A stretch of DNA of 64,000 bases, from contig NZ_SMSJ01000003.1 of NCBI RefSeq assembly GCF_004355005.1, forward strand, positions 1-64,000, in the 5' to 3' direction. The translations under genes and the position numbers were made by a program. The DNA comes from Dankookia rubra (lineage in GTDB: Bacteria; Pseudomonadota; Alphaproteobacteria; Acetobacterales; Acetobacteraceae). Below the pieces are notes generated by a model that searched no databases, was not told where the DNA came from, and saw only the letters and a list, made by a program, of their open reading frames with translations. Below, piece by piece: positions 29,345 to 39,120 of the stretch (position 1 is the stretch's first letter; every line of letters starts with the position of its first letter).

Positions 29345-29380
29345 GCCAAGGCGTCATCCCGCAGGGGATGGCGCCTTGGC
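29345..29380 (+). terminator. Long hairpin after tRNA-Asp
   Basis: GCCAAGGCGTCATCCC (29345-29360) pairs with GGGATGGCGCCTTGGC (29365-29380) with one G-T pair, around a short loop. It begins 12 bp after the tRNA and is followed by an AT-richer CGTATTCTGGACCCTTTTCG. It probably ends the tRNA transcript. Confidence 0.55.
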
Positions 29381-29426
29381 CGTATTCTGGACCCTTTTCG
29401 TTCCGGGCAAAAATCCCCACCTGGAA

Positions 29427-29456
29427 CTTGAGAAAGGCGCCCTGCCCTCTATGCGA
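29427..29456 (+). promoter_or_regulatory. Weak promoter candidate for the nuo operon
   Basis: TTGAGA (29428-29433), 16-bp spacer, TATGCG (29450-29455), about 115 bp before nuoA. Only the -35 is convincing. No other promoter-like pair stands out between the tRNA hairpin and nuoA. Confidence 0.25.
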
Positions 29457-29569
29457 AAAGCGCGGGTCGTGGCTAATGTCCGGCCGCGCTGCGCTGCGGC
29501 ATCTGCCGGAGCAGGGCACGCCGCGGCCCCGCCATGACGGTCGCGGCGCCACCAAGGGGCGGAGCAAAG

Positions 29570-29938
29570 ATGACCCAACCGCTACTGGGCGAGTACTTCC
29601 CGATCCTGGTCTTCCTGGTGATCGCCGGGGGCATCGCCGCCGCGATGGTCGGTGGCAGCCTGCTGGTCGCCCGCCAGAAGCCCAACCCAGAAAAGTTGTC
29701 GGCTTATGAATGCGGCTTCGAGCCTTTCGACGACACGCGCAGGCGCTTCGATGTCCGCTTCTACCTGGTGGCGATCCTGTTCATCATCTTCGACCTCGAG
29801 GTCGCATTTCTCTTTCCCTGGGCTGTCTCGCTCGGCCAGATCGGTTGGTTCGGCTTCCTTTCGATGGTGGCCTTCCTCGGCGTGCTGACGGTCGGGTTCG
29901 TCTACGAATGGCGCAAGGGCGCCCTGGACTGGGAGTGA
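29570..29938 (+). CDS. nuoA: NADH-quinone oxidoreductase subunit A
   Basis: A 122-residue membrane-arm subunit with three transmembrane helices (about 10-32, 65-88, 93-115). The conserved [21 protein letters not shown] loop lies between the first two helices, and the tail is [11 protein letters not shown]. It sits at the junction with the quinone site. ATG at 29570 has GGGGCGGAG upstream; an upstream ATG at 29534 would add twelve residues not seen in the family. It is the first gene of a complete nuoA-N operon. Confidence 0.97.
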   Translation: MTQPLLGEYFPILVFLVIAGGIAAAMVGGSLLVARQKPNPEKLSAYECGFEPFDDTRRRFDVRFYLVAILFIIFDLEVAFLFPWAVSLGQIGWFGFLSMVAFLGVLTVGFVYEWRKGALDWE

Positions 29939-29969
29939 CGGCGCGAGCCGCCCCCGACCGGAGAGCATC

Positions 29970-30554
29970 ATGAGCGGAAACACCGAAAGCGTCGTGCCGA
30001 CGGGCACGCTGGACACAGTGGCCTGGAACCGTGAGCACCTGGCGCCCGGCGCGGCGCAGGACGCGGTGGTGAAAGGCATCACCGGCGAGATCGAGGAGAA
30101 GGGCTTCGTCGTCGCCAACCTCGACAAGGTGGTGAACTGGGCCCGCACCGGCAGCCTCTGGCCGATGACCTTCGGGCTCGCATGCTGCGCGGTGCCGATG
30201 ATCCACGCCTACATGGCGCGCTACGACCTCGACCGCTTCGGCGTGATCCCGCGCGGGTCGCCGCGGCAGTCGGACGTGATGATCGTCGCCGGCACGCTGA
30301 CCAACAAGATGGCCCCCGCACTGCGCAAGGTCTACGACCAGATGTCGGAGCCGCGCTGGGTCATCAGCATGGGCAGCTGCGCCAATGGCGGCGGCTACTA
30401 CCACTATTCCTACAGCGTGGTACGCGGCTGCGACCGAATCGTGCCGGTGGATGTCTATGTCCCGGGCTGCCCGCCGACGGCTGAAGGCCTCGTCTACGGC
30501 ATCCTGCAGCTGCAGAAGAAGATCCGGCGGACGGGGACCATCCTGCGTGGCTGA
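29970..30554 (+). CDS. nuoB: NADH-quinone oxidoreductase subunit B
   Basis: A 194-residue peripheral-arm subunit that binds the terminal [4Fe-4S] cluster N2. The ligands are the vicinal cysteines in [10 protein letters not shown], the Cys of [15 protein letters not shown] and the Cys of [11 protein letters not shown]. It passes electrons to quinone. It starts 31 bp after nuoA and overlaps nuoC by 8 bp. Confidence 0.98.
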   Translation: MSGNTESVVPTGTLDTVAWNREHLAPGAAQDAVVKGITGEIEEKGFVVANLDKVVNWARTGSLWPMTFGLACCAVPMIHAYMARYDLDRFGVIPRGSPRQSDVMIVAGTLTNKMAPALRKVYDQMSEPRWVISMGSCANGGGYYHYSYSVVRGCDRIVPVDVYVPGCPPTAEGLVYGILQLQKKIRRTGTILRG

Positions 30555-31209
30555 TACGATCGACAAGGGCGCGGCGCTGCTGGCGCTGGGCGAGGCCGCG
30601 CGCGCGGCGCTGCCGCAGGGGTGCGTCGAGGCCGTGGAGGTCGAGCGCGGCGCCGAGCTGGTGCTGCGGGTGCGACGCGACGGGCTGCTGGAGGCGATGA
30701 CGCTGCTGCGCGACGGCGAGGGCTTCGCTTTCGAACAGCTGATGGATCTTTGCGGCACCGACTGGCCGGAACGGCCTGAGAGATTCGACGTCGTCTACAA
30801 CCTGCTCAGCCTGTCGCTGAACCAGCGTGTCCGCGTGGTGGTCGGCACCGATGCGGCGACGCCGGTGCCGAGCGTCGCCGCGATCTGGCCGGTGGCGACC
30901 TGGTACGAGCGCGAGGCCTGGGACATGTACGGGATCGTCTTCGAGGGGCAGACCGACCTGCGTCGGCTGCTGACCGACTACGGTTTCGAGGGGCATCCGC
31001 TGCGGAAGGACTTCCCGCTGACCGGCTATGTCGAGGTCCGCTACGACGAGGAGCGGAAGCAGGTCGTCTACGAGCCCGTCAAGCTCACGCAGGACTTCCG
31101 CAACTTCGACTTCCTCAGCCCTTGGGAGGCCATGACCACGCTTCCGGGGGACGAGAAGGTCCATCTCAACCGCATCGAAGGGCCCAAGGCCAAGGGGGGC
31201 GAAGCATGA
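30547..31209 (+). CDS. nuoC: NADH-quinone oxidoreductase subunit C
   Basis: A 220-residue 30-kDa-type subunit of the peripheral arm with no cofactor. The signature [19 protein letters not shown] is present (first residue in this protein is T) and the end contains [10 protein letters not shown]. It is separate from NuoD, as is normal for alphaproteobacteria and unlike the fused NuoCD of enterobacteria. The GTG start at 30547 lies inside the end of nuoB (8-bp overlap), implying translational coupling. Confidence 0.96.
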   Translation: MADTIDKGAALLALGEAARAALPQGCVEAVEVERGAELVLRVRRDGLLEAMTLLRDGEGFAFEQLMDLCGTDWPERPERFDVVYNLLSLSLNQRVRVVVGTDAATPVPSVAAIWPVATWYEREAWDMYGIVFEGQTDLRRLLTDYGFEGHPLRKDFPLTGYVEVRYDEERKQVVYEPVKLTQDFRNFDFLSPWEAMTTLPGDEKVHLNRIEGPKAKGGEA

Positions 31210-32486
31210 GCGGCAGTTCCGCCATGGCGTCCGAGGCGGGGCCGCTGGCCGCCGCCGCGGATCCGCAGGGGCTCGCCTCGGCGACCGGCACCGAGCAGGC
31301 GACGCGCACTGTCGAGGTCGACAGCCACACCATCAATTTCGGCCCGCAGCACCCGGCGGCGCACGGCGTGCTCCGCCTCATCCTCGAGATGAAGGGCGAG
31401 ATGGTCGAGCGCGCCGACCCGCATATCGGCCTGCTGCACCGTGGCACCGAGAAGCTGATCGAGTACAAGACCTATCTCCAGGCCATGCCCTACATGGATC
31501 GGCTCGACTACGTGTCGCCGATGTGCATGGAGCACAGCTACGTCCTGGCGGTGGAGAAGCTGCTGCGGATCGAGGACCAGGTGCCGGAGCGCGCCCGCGT
31601 CATCCGCACCATGTTCGCGGAACTCACCCGCATCCTGAACCACCTGCTGAATGTCACGACCTACGCGCTCGATTGCGGCGCGATCACCCCGGCGCTCTGG
31701 GGCTTCGAGCAGCGCGAGCACCTGCTCGAGTTCTACGAGGCGGCGGGCGGCAGCCACTACCACGTCAACTACTTCCGCGCCGGCGGCGTGGCGAAGGACA
31801 TCCCGCGCTCGCTCGAGGACCGCATCGGCAATTGGTGCAAGCAGTTCCCGAAATTCCTCCGCGATCTCGAAGGGCTGCTGACCGAGAACCGGATCTTCAA
31901 GCAGCGCACGGTCGATATCGGCGTGATGACGGCTGAGCAGGCAATGGAGTGGGGCTTCTCCGGTCCCTGCATCCGCGCCTCCGGCCTGCCCTGGGACCTG
32001 CGCAAGTCGCAGCCCTACGAAATCTATGCCGACCTCGACTTCGACATCCCCGTGGGCCGGCACGGCGACTGCTACGACCGCTACCTCGTCCGCATCCAGG
32101 AGATGACGCAGTCGCTGCGGATGGTGGAGCAATGCCTGGCGCGGCTGAAGCCGGGCCCGACCAAGATCCTCGACAACAAGATCACGCCGCCGAAGCGCGG
32201 CGAGATGAAGCGGTCGATGGAATCGCTGATCCACCACTTCAAGCTCTACACCGAGGGCTACCACGTGCCGGAAGGCGCCACTTACACGGTGACCGAGGCG
32301 CCGAAGGGCGAGTTCGGCGTCTACATGGTGGCCGACGGCACCAACCGCCCCTATCGCTGCAAGATCCGCGCGCCCGGGTACGCGCACCTGCAGGCGATGG
32401 AGGTGCTGTCCAAGGGCCATATGCTGGCCGATGCCGTGGCGATCATCGGCTCGCTCGACATCGTCTTCGGGGAGATCGACCGGTGA
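31206..32486 (+). CDS. nuoD: NADH-quinone oxidoreductase subunit D
   Basis: A 426-residue 49-kDa-type subunit that forms the quinone cavity with NuoB. Family motifs are [46 protein letters not shown] and the C-terminal DIVFGEIDR. The N-terminus carries ~40 extra Ala/Gly/Ser-rich residues before the conserved TINFGPQ, longer than in many homologues. The start ATG overlaps the nuoC stop (ATGA). Confidence 0.97.
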   Translation: MSGSSAMASEAGPLAAAADPQGLASATGTEQATRTVEVDSHTINFGPQHPAAHGVLRLILEMKGEMVERADPHIGLLHRGTEKLIEYKTYLQAMPYMDRLDYVSPMCMEHSYVLAVEKLLRIEDQVPERARVIRTMFAELTRILNHLLNVTTYALDCGAITPALWGFEQREHLLEFYEAAGGSHYHVNYFRAGGVAKDIPRSLEDRIGNWCKQFPKFLRDLEGLLTENRIFKQRTVDIGVMTAEQAMEWGFSGPCIRASGLPWDLRKSQPYEIYADLDFDIPVGRHGDCYDRYLVRIQEMTQSLRMVEQCLARLKPGPTKILDNKITPPKRGEMKRSMESLIHHFKLYTEGYHVPEGATYTVTEAPKGEFGVYMVADGTNRPYRCKIRAPGYAHLQAMEVLSKGHMLADAVAIIGSLDIVFGEIDR

Positions 32487-33115
32487 CCACGCCTGACACC
32501 ACGATTCCCTTCACCCAGCCAGACAGCTTCAGCTTCGACGCCGAGAGCAACGCGGCGATCGAGACCATCGTGAAGCGCTACCCTGCGGGCAAGCAGGCCA
32601 GCGCGGTGATCCCGCTGCTCTATGTGGTGCAGCGGCAGATGAAGCGGCAGACCGGCAGCGCCTGGGTGCCGAACAAGGGCATGGACGCGGTGGCCGAGCG
32701 GCTCGGCATGGCGCCGATCCGGGTCTACGAGGTCGCCACCTTCTACTTCATGTTCAACATGAAGCCGATCGGGAAGTACCACCTGCAGGTCTGCGGCACG
32801 ACGCCTTGCTGGCTGCGCGGCTCGGACGAGGTGACGCGCGCCTGCAAGGATGCCGGTCATGTCGCCGGCTTCGGCCAGACCAGCGCCGACGGGATGTTCA
32901 CCATGACCGAGGTCGAGTGCCTCGGCGGCTGCGTCAACGCGCCGATCCTCTGCGTCGACGACGACTACTACGAGGACATGGACTACGAGAGCACGGTGAA
33001 GCTGATCGAGGCGCTGCGGCGCGGCGAACAGCCGGCACCGGGTTCGGTCATCGGGCGCCAGACCAGCGCGCCGGTGGGCGGGCCGCTGACTTTGACCGAC
33101 GTGCCGGGGGAGTAA
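32483..33115 (+). CDS. nuoE: NADH-quinone oxidoreductase subunit E
   Basis: A 210-residue 24-kDa-type subunit with a thioredoxin-like [2Fe-2S] domain. The four ligands are in [11 protein letters not shown] and [11 protein letters not shown]. The helical N-terminal part has [11 protein letters not shown] and [16 protein letters not shown]. It accompanies NuoF in the NADH module. GTG at 32483 overlaps the nuoD stop (GTGA), so initiation is coupled. Confidence 0.97.
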   Translation: MTTPDTTIPFTQPDSFSFDAESNAAIETIVKRYPAGKQASAVIPLLYVVQRQMKRQTGSAWVPNKGMDAVAERLGMAPIRVYEVATFYFMFNMKPIGKYHLQVCGTTPCWLRGSDEVTRACKDAGHVAGFGQTSADGMFTMTEVECLGGCVNAPILCVDDDYYEDMDYESTVKLIEALRRGEQPAPGSVIGRQTSAPVGGPLTLTDVPGE

Positions 33116-33119
33116 GGCC

Positions 33120-34433
33120 GTGGCGCTGAGCGACAAGGACCGCATCTTCACCAACCTCTATGGCTTGCACGGCTGGCAGCTGGACGCTGCGCGCCGCCGC
33201 GGCCACTGGGACGGCACCAAGGGGCTGATCGAGAAGGGGCGCGACTGGATCATCGAGGAGGTCAAGAATTCGGGGCTGCGCGGCCGCGGCGGCGCCGGCT
33301 TCCCGACCGGCCTCAAATGGTCCTTCATGCCGAAGCAGGCGAGCGACCGGCCGCACTACCTCGTGGTGAACGCGGACGAGTCCGAGCCTGGCACCTGCAA
33401 GGACCGCGACATCCTGCGGCACGACCCGCATACGCTGGTCGAGGGCTGCCTGATCGCCGGCGTGGCGATGGGCGCGCATGCCGGCTACATCTATGTCCGC
33501 GGCGAATACTACAACGAGCACCTGGTGCTGCAGGCCGCGATCGACGAGGCCTATGCCGCCGGGCTGCTCGGCCCGAACGCATGCGGCGGCGGCTGGGATT
33601 TCGACCTCTACGTCCATCGCGGCGCCGGCGCCTATATCTGCGGCGAGGAGACGGCCCTCATCGAATCGCTCGAGGGCAAGAAGGGCATGCCGCGGCTGAA
33701 GCCGCCATTCCCCGCCGCCGTCGGGCTCTATGGCTGCCCGTCCACGGTCAACAACGTCGAGACCATCGCGGTGGTGCCGACCATCCTGCGGCGCGGCGCG
33801 TCCTGGTTCGCCGGCTTCGGGCGGCCGAAGAACAGCGGCACCAAGATCTTCTGCATCCAGGGCCACGTGAACAAGCCCTGCAATGTCGAGGAGGAGATGT
33901 CGATCCCGCTGCGCGAACTGATCGAGAAGCATGCCGGCGGCGTGCGCGGCGGCTGGGACAACCTGCTGGCGGTCATCCCGGGCGGCTCCTCCACGCCGAT
34001 GATCCCGAAGGCAGTCTGCGACGACGTGCTGATGGACTTCGACGCGCTGCGCGAGCACAAGACCGGCCTCGGCACCGCCGGCGTCATCGTCATGGACAGG
34101 TCCACCGACCTGATCAAGGCGATCGCCCGGCTGTCCACCTTCTACAAGCATGAGAGCTGCGGCCAGTGCACGCCCTGCCGCGAGGGCATGGGCTGGGTAA
34201 AGCGCATGATGGACCGCATGGTCGAGGGCCGCGCCGAGGTCGACGAGATCGACGTGCTGGAACAGGTGACGCGGCAGATCGAGGGCCACACGATCTGTGC
34301 GCTGGCCGATGGCGGCGTTTGGCCGGTGCAGGGTCTGATCCGCCACTTCCGGCCGATGATGGAAGAACGCATTGCCGCCTACAAGGCCGCGAAGGGCTCG
34401 CCCGCGCCCACGCTGCCGATGGCGGCGGAGTAA
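33120..34433 (+). CDS. nuoF: NADH-quinone oxidoreductase subunit F
   Basis: A 437-residue 51-kDa-type subunit that binds NADH, FMN and [4Fe-4S] cluster N3. The FMN/NADH loop is [17 protein letters not shown], followed by [13 protein letters not shown] and [19 protein letters not shown]. The cluster ligands lie in [12 protein letters not shown] plus a downstream Cys in [10 protein letters not shown]. It is the entry point for electrons from NADH. The start is GTG at 33120, four bp after the nuoE stop. Confidence 0.98.
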   Translation: MALSDKDRIFTNLYGLHGWQLDAARRRGHWDGTKGLIEKGRDWIIEEVKNSGLRGRGGAGFPTGLKWSFMPKQASDRPHYLVVNADESEPGTCKDRDILRHDPHTLVEGCLIAGVAMGAHAGYIYVRGEYYNEHLVLQAAIDEAYAAGLLGPNACGGGWDFDLYVHRGAGAYICGEETALIESLEGKKGMPRLKPPFPAAVGLYGCPSTVNNVETIAVVPTILRRGASWFAGFGRPKNSGTKIFCIQGHVNKPCNVEEEMSIPLRELIEKHAGGVRGGWDNLLAVIPGGSSTPMIPKAVCDDVLMDFDALREHKTGLGTAGVIVMDRSTDLIKAIARLSTFYKHESCGQCTPCREGMGWVKRMMDRMVEGRAEVDEIDVLEQVTRQIEGHTICALADGGVWPVQGLIRHFRPMMEERIAAYKAAKGSPAPTLPMAAE

Positions 34434-34440
34434 GCGCGCG

Positions 34441-36486
34441 ATGGCGAAGGTCACGGTCGACGGGATTGAGGTCGAGGTTCCGAGCGGCGTCTCCGTGCTG
34501 CAGGCCTGCGAGGCCGCCGGCCGCGAGATCCCGCGTTTCTGCTACCACGAACGCCTGTCCGTCGCCGGCAACTGCCGGATGTGCCTGGTCGAGGTCGAGA
34601 AGGCGCCAAAGCCTATCGCTTCCTGCGCCTATCCGGTCGCCGACGGCATGAAGGTTTTCACTGACAGCCCGATGGTCCGCAACGGCCGCCGCGGCGTCAT
34701 GGAATTCCTGCTGATCAACCACCCGCTGGACTGCCCGATCTGCGACCAGGGCGGCGAGTGCGACCTGCAGGACCAGGCCGTTTCCTATGGCCTCGACCAC
34801 AGCCGCTACAAGGAGGAGAAGCGGGCGGTCAAGGACAAGTACATGGGGCCGCTGGTCAAGACGATCATGACTCGCTGCATCCAGTGCACCCGCTGCGTGC
34901 GCTTCGCCACCGAGGTCGCCGGCGTGCCGGAACTCGGCGCGACGAACCGCGGCGAGAACATGGAAATCGGCACCTATGTCGAGAAGGCGCTGACCACGGA
35001 GCTGTCCGGCAACCTGATTGACATCTGCCCGGTCGGCGCGCTGACCAGCCGACCCTATGCCTTCGTCTCGCGCCCTTGGGAGCTGCGGAAGACCGACAGC
35101 ATCGACGTGCTGGACGCGACGGGCACCAATATCCGCGTCGACACGCGCTCCGGCGAGGTGCTGCGCATCCTGCCGCGCACCAATGACGACGTGAACGAGG
35201 AATGGATGGCCGATCGCGGCCGCTTCTCCTTCGACGGGCTCAAGCGCCGCCGGCTGGATCGACCCTGGGTCAAGGTCGACGGCAAGCTGAAGCCCGCCAC
35301 TTGGGCCGAGGCCTTCGGCGCGATCGCGGCGAAGTTCAAGGGCATCCCCGGCGAGCGCATCGGCGCCGTGGCCGGCGAGCTGGCGGATGCCGAGGCGATG
35401 GTGGTGCTGCGCGACCTGCTGGAGGCGCTCGGCAGCCGCAACCTCGAATGCCGCACCGACGGCGCGGCGCTCGATGCCTCGCGGCGCGACTTCTACACCT
35501 TCAACACCGGCATCGCCGGGATCGAGGAAGCGGACGCGCTGCTGATCATCGGCTGCAACCCGCGCACCGAATCACCGGTCATCAACGCCCGCATCTGCAA
35601 GCGGGTGGCCGGCGGCGGCGTCCCGGTCGGCTTCGTCGGGCCGCGCGGGCTCGACCTGACCTATCGGCACGACTGGCTGGGCGAGGGGGGCGTCACGTTG
35701 CGCGCCCTGGCCGACGGCACGCATCGCTTCAACGAGGTGCTGCGCGGCGCCGAGCGGCCGATGCTGATCCTCGGCCGCGACGCGCTGACCCGGGCCGACG
35801 GCGCGGCGGTGCTGGCGGCGGCCTGGCAGGTCGCGGCGCAGAACAACATGCTGCAGGCAGACTGGCACGGCTTCAACATGCTGCATCACTTCGGCGGCCA
35901 GGTGGCGGCGCTCGACCTCGGCTTCGTCCCGCCCGCCGGCGGCGCGGCGATCGCGCCGCAGATCCAGGCGCTCTGGCTGCTCGGCGCCGAGGTCGATCCG
36001 GCGGCGATCCCGGCCGGCGCCTTCGTCGTCTACCAGGGCCATCACGGCGAGGCCGCGGCGGCGCGGGCCGACGTCATCCTGCCCGGTGCCGCCTATACCG
36101 AGAAGGACGCGACCTGGGTGAACACCGAGGGCCGCGTGCAGCGCGGCCGCCTGGCGGTTTACCCCCCCGGCGAGGCGCGGGAGGATTGGAAGATCATCCG
36201 CGCAGCTTCCGAGGTACTGGGCAAGCGGCTGCCCTATGACTCGCTCGATGCGGTGCGGACGCGGCTTGCCGCGGTGAACCCGGCCTTCGGTGGCGAGGGC
36301 TTCGCGCCGCATGGCTGCGCCGACCTGGCGGGCCCCGCCGGCGACGCCACGGCGGTGACCGACGCGGCCTTCGCGCCCGTGGCCGGCAACTACTGGCAGG
36401 CCGACGTCATCAGCCGCGCCTCCCCGACCATGGCGGAATGCGCCAAGGTCTATGCCGCGCCCGCCGCGGCGCTGGCGGCGGAGTAG
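34441..36486 (+). CDS. nuoG: NADH-quinone oxidoreductase subunit G
   Basis: A 681-residue 75-kDa-type subunit. Its N-terminal ferredoxin-like region holds the [2Fe-2S] ligands ([16 protein letters not shown]), the His-Cys3 and [4Fe-4S] ligands ([18 protein letters not shown], then [17 protein letters not shown]) and ICPVGALTS. The C-terminal ~450 residues form the molybdopterin-oxidoreductase-like domain without the cofactor. ATG at 34441 gives the normal start [16 protein letters not shown]. It lies 7 bp after nuoF. Confidence 0.97.
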   Translation: MAKVTVDGIEVEVPSGVSVLQACEAAGREIPRFCYHERLSVAGNCRMCLVEVEKAPKPIASCAYPVADGMKVFTDSPMVRNGRRGVMEFLLINHPLDCPICDQGGECDLQDQAVSYGLDHSRYKEEKRAVKDKYMGPLVKTIMTRCIQCTRCVRFATEVAGVPELGATNRGENMEIGTYVEKALTTELSGNLIDICPVGALTSRPYAFVSRPWELRKTDSIDVLDATGTNIRVDTRSGEVLRILPRTNDDVNEEWMADRGRFSFDGLKRRRLDRPWVKVDGKLKPATWAEAFGAIAAKFKGIPGERIGAVAGELADAEAMVVLRDLLEALGSRNLECRTDGAALDASRRDFYTFNTGIAGIEEADALLIIGCNPRTESPVINARICKRVAGGGVPVGFVGPRGLDLTYRHDWLGEGGVTLRALADGTHRFNEVLRGAERPMLILGRDALTRADGAAVLAAAWQVAAQNNMLQADWHGFNMLHHFGGQVAALDLGFVPPAGGAAIAPQIQALWLLGAEVDPAAIPAGAFVVYQGHHGEAAAARADVILPGAAYTEKDATWVNTEGRVQRGRLAVYPPGEAREDWKIIRAASEVLGKRLPYDSLDAVRTRLAAVNPAFGGEGFAPHGCADLAGPAGDATAVTDAAFAPVAGNYWQADVISRASPTMAECAKVYAAPAAALAAE

Positions 36487-36491
36487 GGCCG

Positions 36492-37502
36492 ATGGACGGT
36501 TTCCTCGCGTCACCCGTCGGCATCCTGGCCATCACCGTGGCGCAGACCCTGGCGCTGCTGGTGCCGGTGCTGATCGGCGTCGCCTACCTGACGCTGGCCG
36601 AGCGCAAGGTGCTCGCGGCGATGCAGATGCGGAAGGGCCCCAACGTGGTCGGCCCCTTCGGCCTGCTGCAGCCCTTCGCCGACGCCATCAAGATGCTGAT
36701 GAAGGAAACCATCGTGCCCTCGGGCGCGAGCCGGTTCCTGTTCATCCTGGCGCCGATGCTGCTGTTCATGCTGGCGATGCTGGCCTGGGCGGTAATCCCG
36801 GTGAACGATGGCTGGGCGATCGCCGACATCAATGTCGGCGTGCTGTACCTGTTCGCCATCTCGTCGCTCGGCGTCTACGGCATCATCATCGCCGGCTGGG
36901 CGTCCAATTCGAAATACGCCTTCCTCGGCGCGCTGCGCTCGGCGGCGCAGATGGTCAGCTACGAGGTCTCGATGGGCTTCGTCATCGTGACCGTGCTGCT
37001 CTGCGTCGGCTCGCTGAACCTGTCGGAGGTGGTCCGGGCGCAGAGCAGGGTCTGGTTCTTCATCCCGCTCTTCCCGATGTTCGTCATCTTCTTCATCAGC
37101 ACCCTGGCCGAGACGAACCGGGCGCCCTTCGACCTGCCGGAAGGCGAATCCGAATTGGTGGCGGGCTTCTTCGTCGAATACAGCTCGATGTCCTTCGCGC
37201 TGTTCTTCCTCGGCGAATATGCGAACATGATCCTGATGTCGGCGCTGACGACGATCCTGTTCCTCGGCGGCTGGCTGCCGCCGATGGCGATCGAGCCCTT
37301 CATCTGGATCCCCGGGCCGATCTGGTTCATCCTGAAGATCTGCCTTTGCCTCTTCACCTTTATCTGGGTCCGCGCGACCTTCCCGCGCTACCGCTATGAC
37401 CAGCTAATGCGGCTGGGCTGGAAGGTCTTCCTGCCTTTCAGCCTGGTCTGGCTGATTCTGACGGCGGCCGTGCTCAAGCTCGCCGGCTGGCTGCCGGCGT
37501 AA
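36492..37502 (+). CDS. nuoH: NADH-quinone oxidoreductase subunit H
   Basis: A 336-residue membrane subunit with about eight transmembrane helices, forming the link between quinone site and proton channels. The signatures are [18 protein letters not shown], the [11 protein letters not shown] segment and [23 protein letters not shown] at 36492 is five bp after the nuoG stop; an upstream frame extension lies inside nuoG and is not used. Confidence 0.98.
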   Translation: MDGFLASPVGILAITVAQTLALLVPVLIGVAYLTLAERKVLAAMQMRKGPNVVGPFGLLQPFADAIKMLMKETIVPSGASRFLFILAPMLLFMLAMLAWAVIPVNDGWAIADINVGVLYLFAISSLGVYGIIIAGWASNSKYAFLGALRSAAQMVSYEVSMGFVIVTVLLCVGSLNLSEVVRAQSRVWFFIPLFPMFVIFFISTLAETNRAPFDLPEGESELVAGFFVEYSSMSFALFFLGEYANMILMSALTTILFLGGWLPPMAIEPFIWIPGPIWFILKICLCLFTFIWVRATFPRYRYDQLMRLGWKVFLPFSLVWLILTAAVLKLAGWLPA

Positions 37503-37514
37503 GGATTGAACGAG

Positions 37515-38003
37515 ATGGCAACCCTCGATCGCGTCGCGCGCAGCCTGCTGCTGTCGGAGCTGGTCTCCGGCATGGCGCTGACGCTGAGCTATTTCTTCAA
37601 GCCCAAGGTCACCATCAACTACCCCTACGAGAAGGGCCCGATCTCGCCCCGCTTCAAGGGTGAGCACGCGCTGCGCCGCTACCCCAACGGGGAAGAGCGC
37701 TGCATCGCCTGCAAGCTGTGCGAGGCCGTCTGCCCCGCCCAGGCGATCACCATCGAGGCGGAGCCGCGCGAGGATGGCAGCCGCCGCACCACGCGCTACG
37801 ACATCGACATGGTGAAGTGCATCTATTGCGGCATGTGCGAGGAAGCCTGCCCGGTGGACGCCATCGTCGAGGGGCCGAATTTCGAGTTTACCACCGAGAC
37901 GCGCGAGGAGCTGCTCTACGACAAGCACAAGCTGCTCTCGAATGGCGACCGGTGGGAACCGGAACTCGCCAAACGGCTCGAGCTCGACGCCCCCTACCGC
38001 TGA
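37515..38003 (+). CDS. nuoI: NADH-quinone oxidoreductase subunit I
   Basis: A 162-residue 8Fe ferredoxin-type subunit. Two [4Fe-4S] motifs are clear: [16 protein letters not shown] and [16 protein letters not shown]. An amphipathic N-terminal helix anchors it to the membrane arm. ATG at 37515 is favoured over TTG at 37506 because AACGAG precedes it. A GC hairpin and a 102-bp gap separate it from nuoJ, the largest gap in the operon. Confidence 0.98.
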   Translation: MATLDRVARSLLLSELVSGMALTLSYFFKPKVTINYPYEKGPISPRFKGEHALRRYPNGEERCIACKLCEAVCPAQAITIEAEPREDGSRRTTRYDIDMVKCIYCGMCEEACPVDAIVEGPNFEFTTETREELLYDKHKLLSNGDRWEPELAKRLELDAPYR

Positions 38004-38010
38004 CCTTTCC

Positions 38011-38033
38011 CCGGGCCGCCGCAAGCGGCCCGG
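38011..38033 (+). terminator. Hairpin between nuoI and nuoJ (possible attenuator)
   Basis: CCGGGCCGC, loop CGCAA, GCGGCCCGG, then TTCCTGTC, eight bp after the nuoI stop. The 9-bp stem is perfect but the tail is only weakly T-rich, so partial termination or mRNA-end protection is likelier than full termination. Confidence 0.5.
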
Positions 38034-38105
38034 TTCCTGTCTACCGCGCCCTTTCGGCGCCACACCGGACGATGCCATGATGCAGCAACGGCCTGGAGGC
38101 ACGCG

Positions 38106-38804
38106 ATGATCGCCGCGCTCGCCTTCTATCTCTTCGCGGCCATCCTGATCGCCTCCGCGGTCATGGTGGTCACGGCGCGCAATCCGGTCCACAGCGTGCT
38201 GTTCCTGATCCTCGCCTTCTTCAACGCCGCGGCGCTTTTCCTGATCGCCGGGGCCGAGTTCCTGGCGATGATCCTGGTCATCGTCTATGTCGGCGCCGTC
38301 GCGGTGCTGTTCCTCTTTGTTGTCATGATGCTGGACATCGACTTCGCCCGGCTGCGCGAGGGCTTCCAGCGCTATGCCCCGGTCGGCGCGGTGGTCGGCG
38401 GCATCTTGTTCCTCGAGCTGGTGCTGGTGCTCGGCAGCTGGACCTTTGCCGACCAGGCGGACGACCTGCGGCTCTCGCCCAATCCGGGCGCGACGGTCAC
38501 CAATGCCGAGGCGATCGGCCGCATCCTCTATACCGACTACGTCTACCTGTTCCAGGCCTCCGGCCTGATCCTGCTGGTCGCCATGATTGGCGCCATCGTG
38601 CTGACCCACCGCGAGCGTCCAGGCACCCGCCGGCAGAACATCGCCGCGCAGGTCTCCCGCAGCGGGTCCATCAGCATGGAGAAGGTGCCGACCGGGGCCG
38701 GCATCAAGACGCTCGGCATCCGCCGCCCGCCTGAGCCGGAAGCCGAGGCGCCGAAGGTCACGCACGACGCCGGACATGGACGCGGCCACGGGGGGCACCA
38801 CTGA
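38106..38804 (+). CDS. nuoJ: NADH-quinone oxidoreductase subunit J
   Basis: A 232-residue membrane subunit with five transmembrane helices, containing [20 protein letters not shown] and the pi-bulge helix [20 protein letters not shown]. After the last helix it has a ~60-residue soluble tail ending in the His/Gly-rich [15 protein letters not shown] at 38106 has GGAGGC five nt upstream. Its stop overlaps the nuoK start by one base (TGATG). Confidence 0.97.
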   Translation: MIAALAFYLFAAILIASAVMVVTARNPVHSVLFLILAFFNAAALFLIAGAEFLAMILVIVYVGAVAVLFLFVVMMLDIDFARLREGFQRYAPVGAVVGGILFLELVLVLGSWTFADQADDLRLSPNPGATVTNAEAIGRILYTDYVYLFQASGLILLVAMIGAIVLTHRERPGTRRQNIAAQVSRSGSISMEKVPTGAGIKTLGIRRPPEPEAEAPKVTHDAGHGRGHGGHH

Positions 38805-39115
38805 TGCTGACCATCGGCCTTGCCCATTACCTCACCATCGGCGCGATCCTGCTTGTTCTGGGCGTCTTCGGTATCTTCCTGAACCGGAAGAACGTCATCG
38901 TCATCCTGATGAGCGTCGAGCTCATCCTGCTCTCGGTGAACCTGAACTTCGTCGCGTTCTCCGCTTGGCTGGACGACCTGACCGGCCAGATCTTCGCCAT
39001 GTTCGTCCTGACCGTGGCGGCCGCCGAGGCGGCGATCGGCCTGGCCGTCGTCGTCATCTACTTCCGCAACCGCGGCAGCATCGAGGTCGAGGGTATCTCG
39101 ACCCTGAAGGGCTGA
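38804..39115 (+). CDS. nuoK: NADH-quinone oxidoreductase subunit K
   Basis: A 103-residue, three-helix MrpC-like membrane subunit. The conserved membrane Glu residues lie in [17 protein letters not shown] and in the helix [15 protein letters not shown]. It contributes a half-channel for proton transfer. It overlaps nuoJ by one base and is followed by nuoL after five bp. Confidence 0.97.
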   Translation: MLTIGLAHYLTIGAILLVLGVFGIFLNRKNVIVILMSVELILLSVNLNFVAFSAWLDDLTGQIFAMFVLTVAAAEAAIGLAVVVIYFRNRGSIEVEGISTLKG

Positions 39116-39120
39116 GCTCC

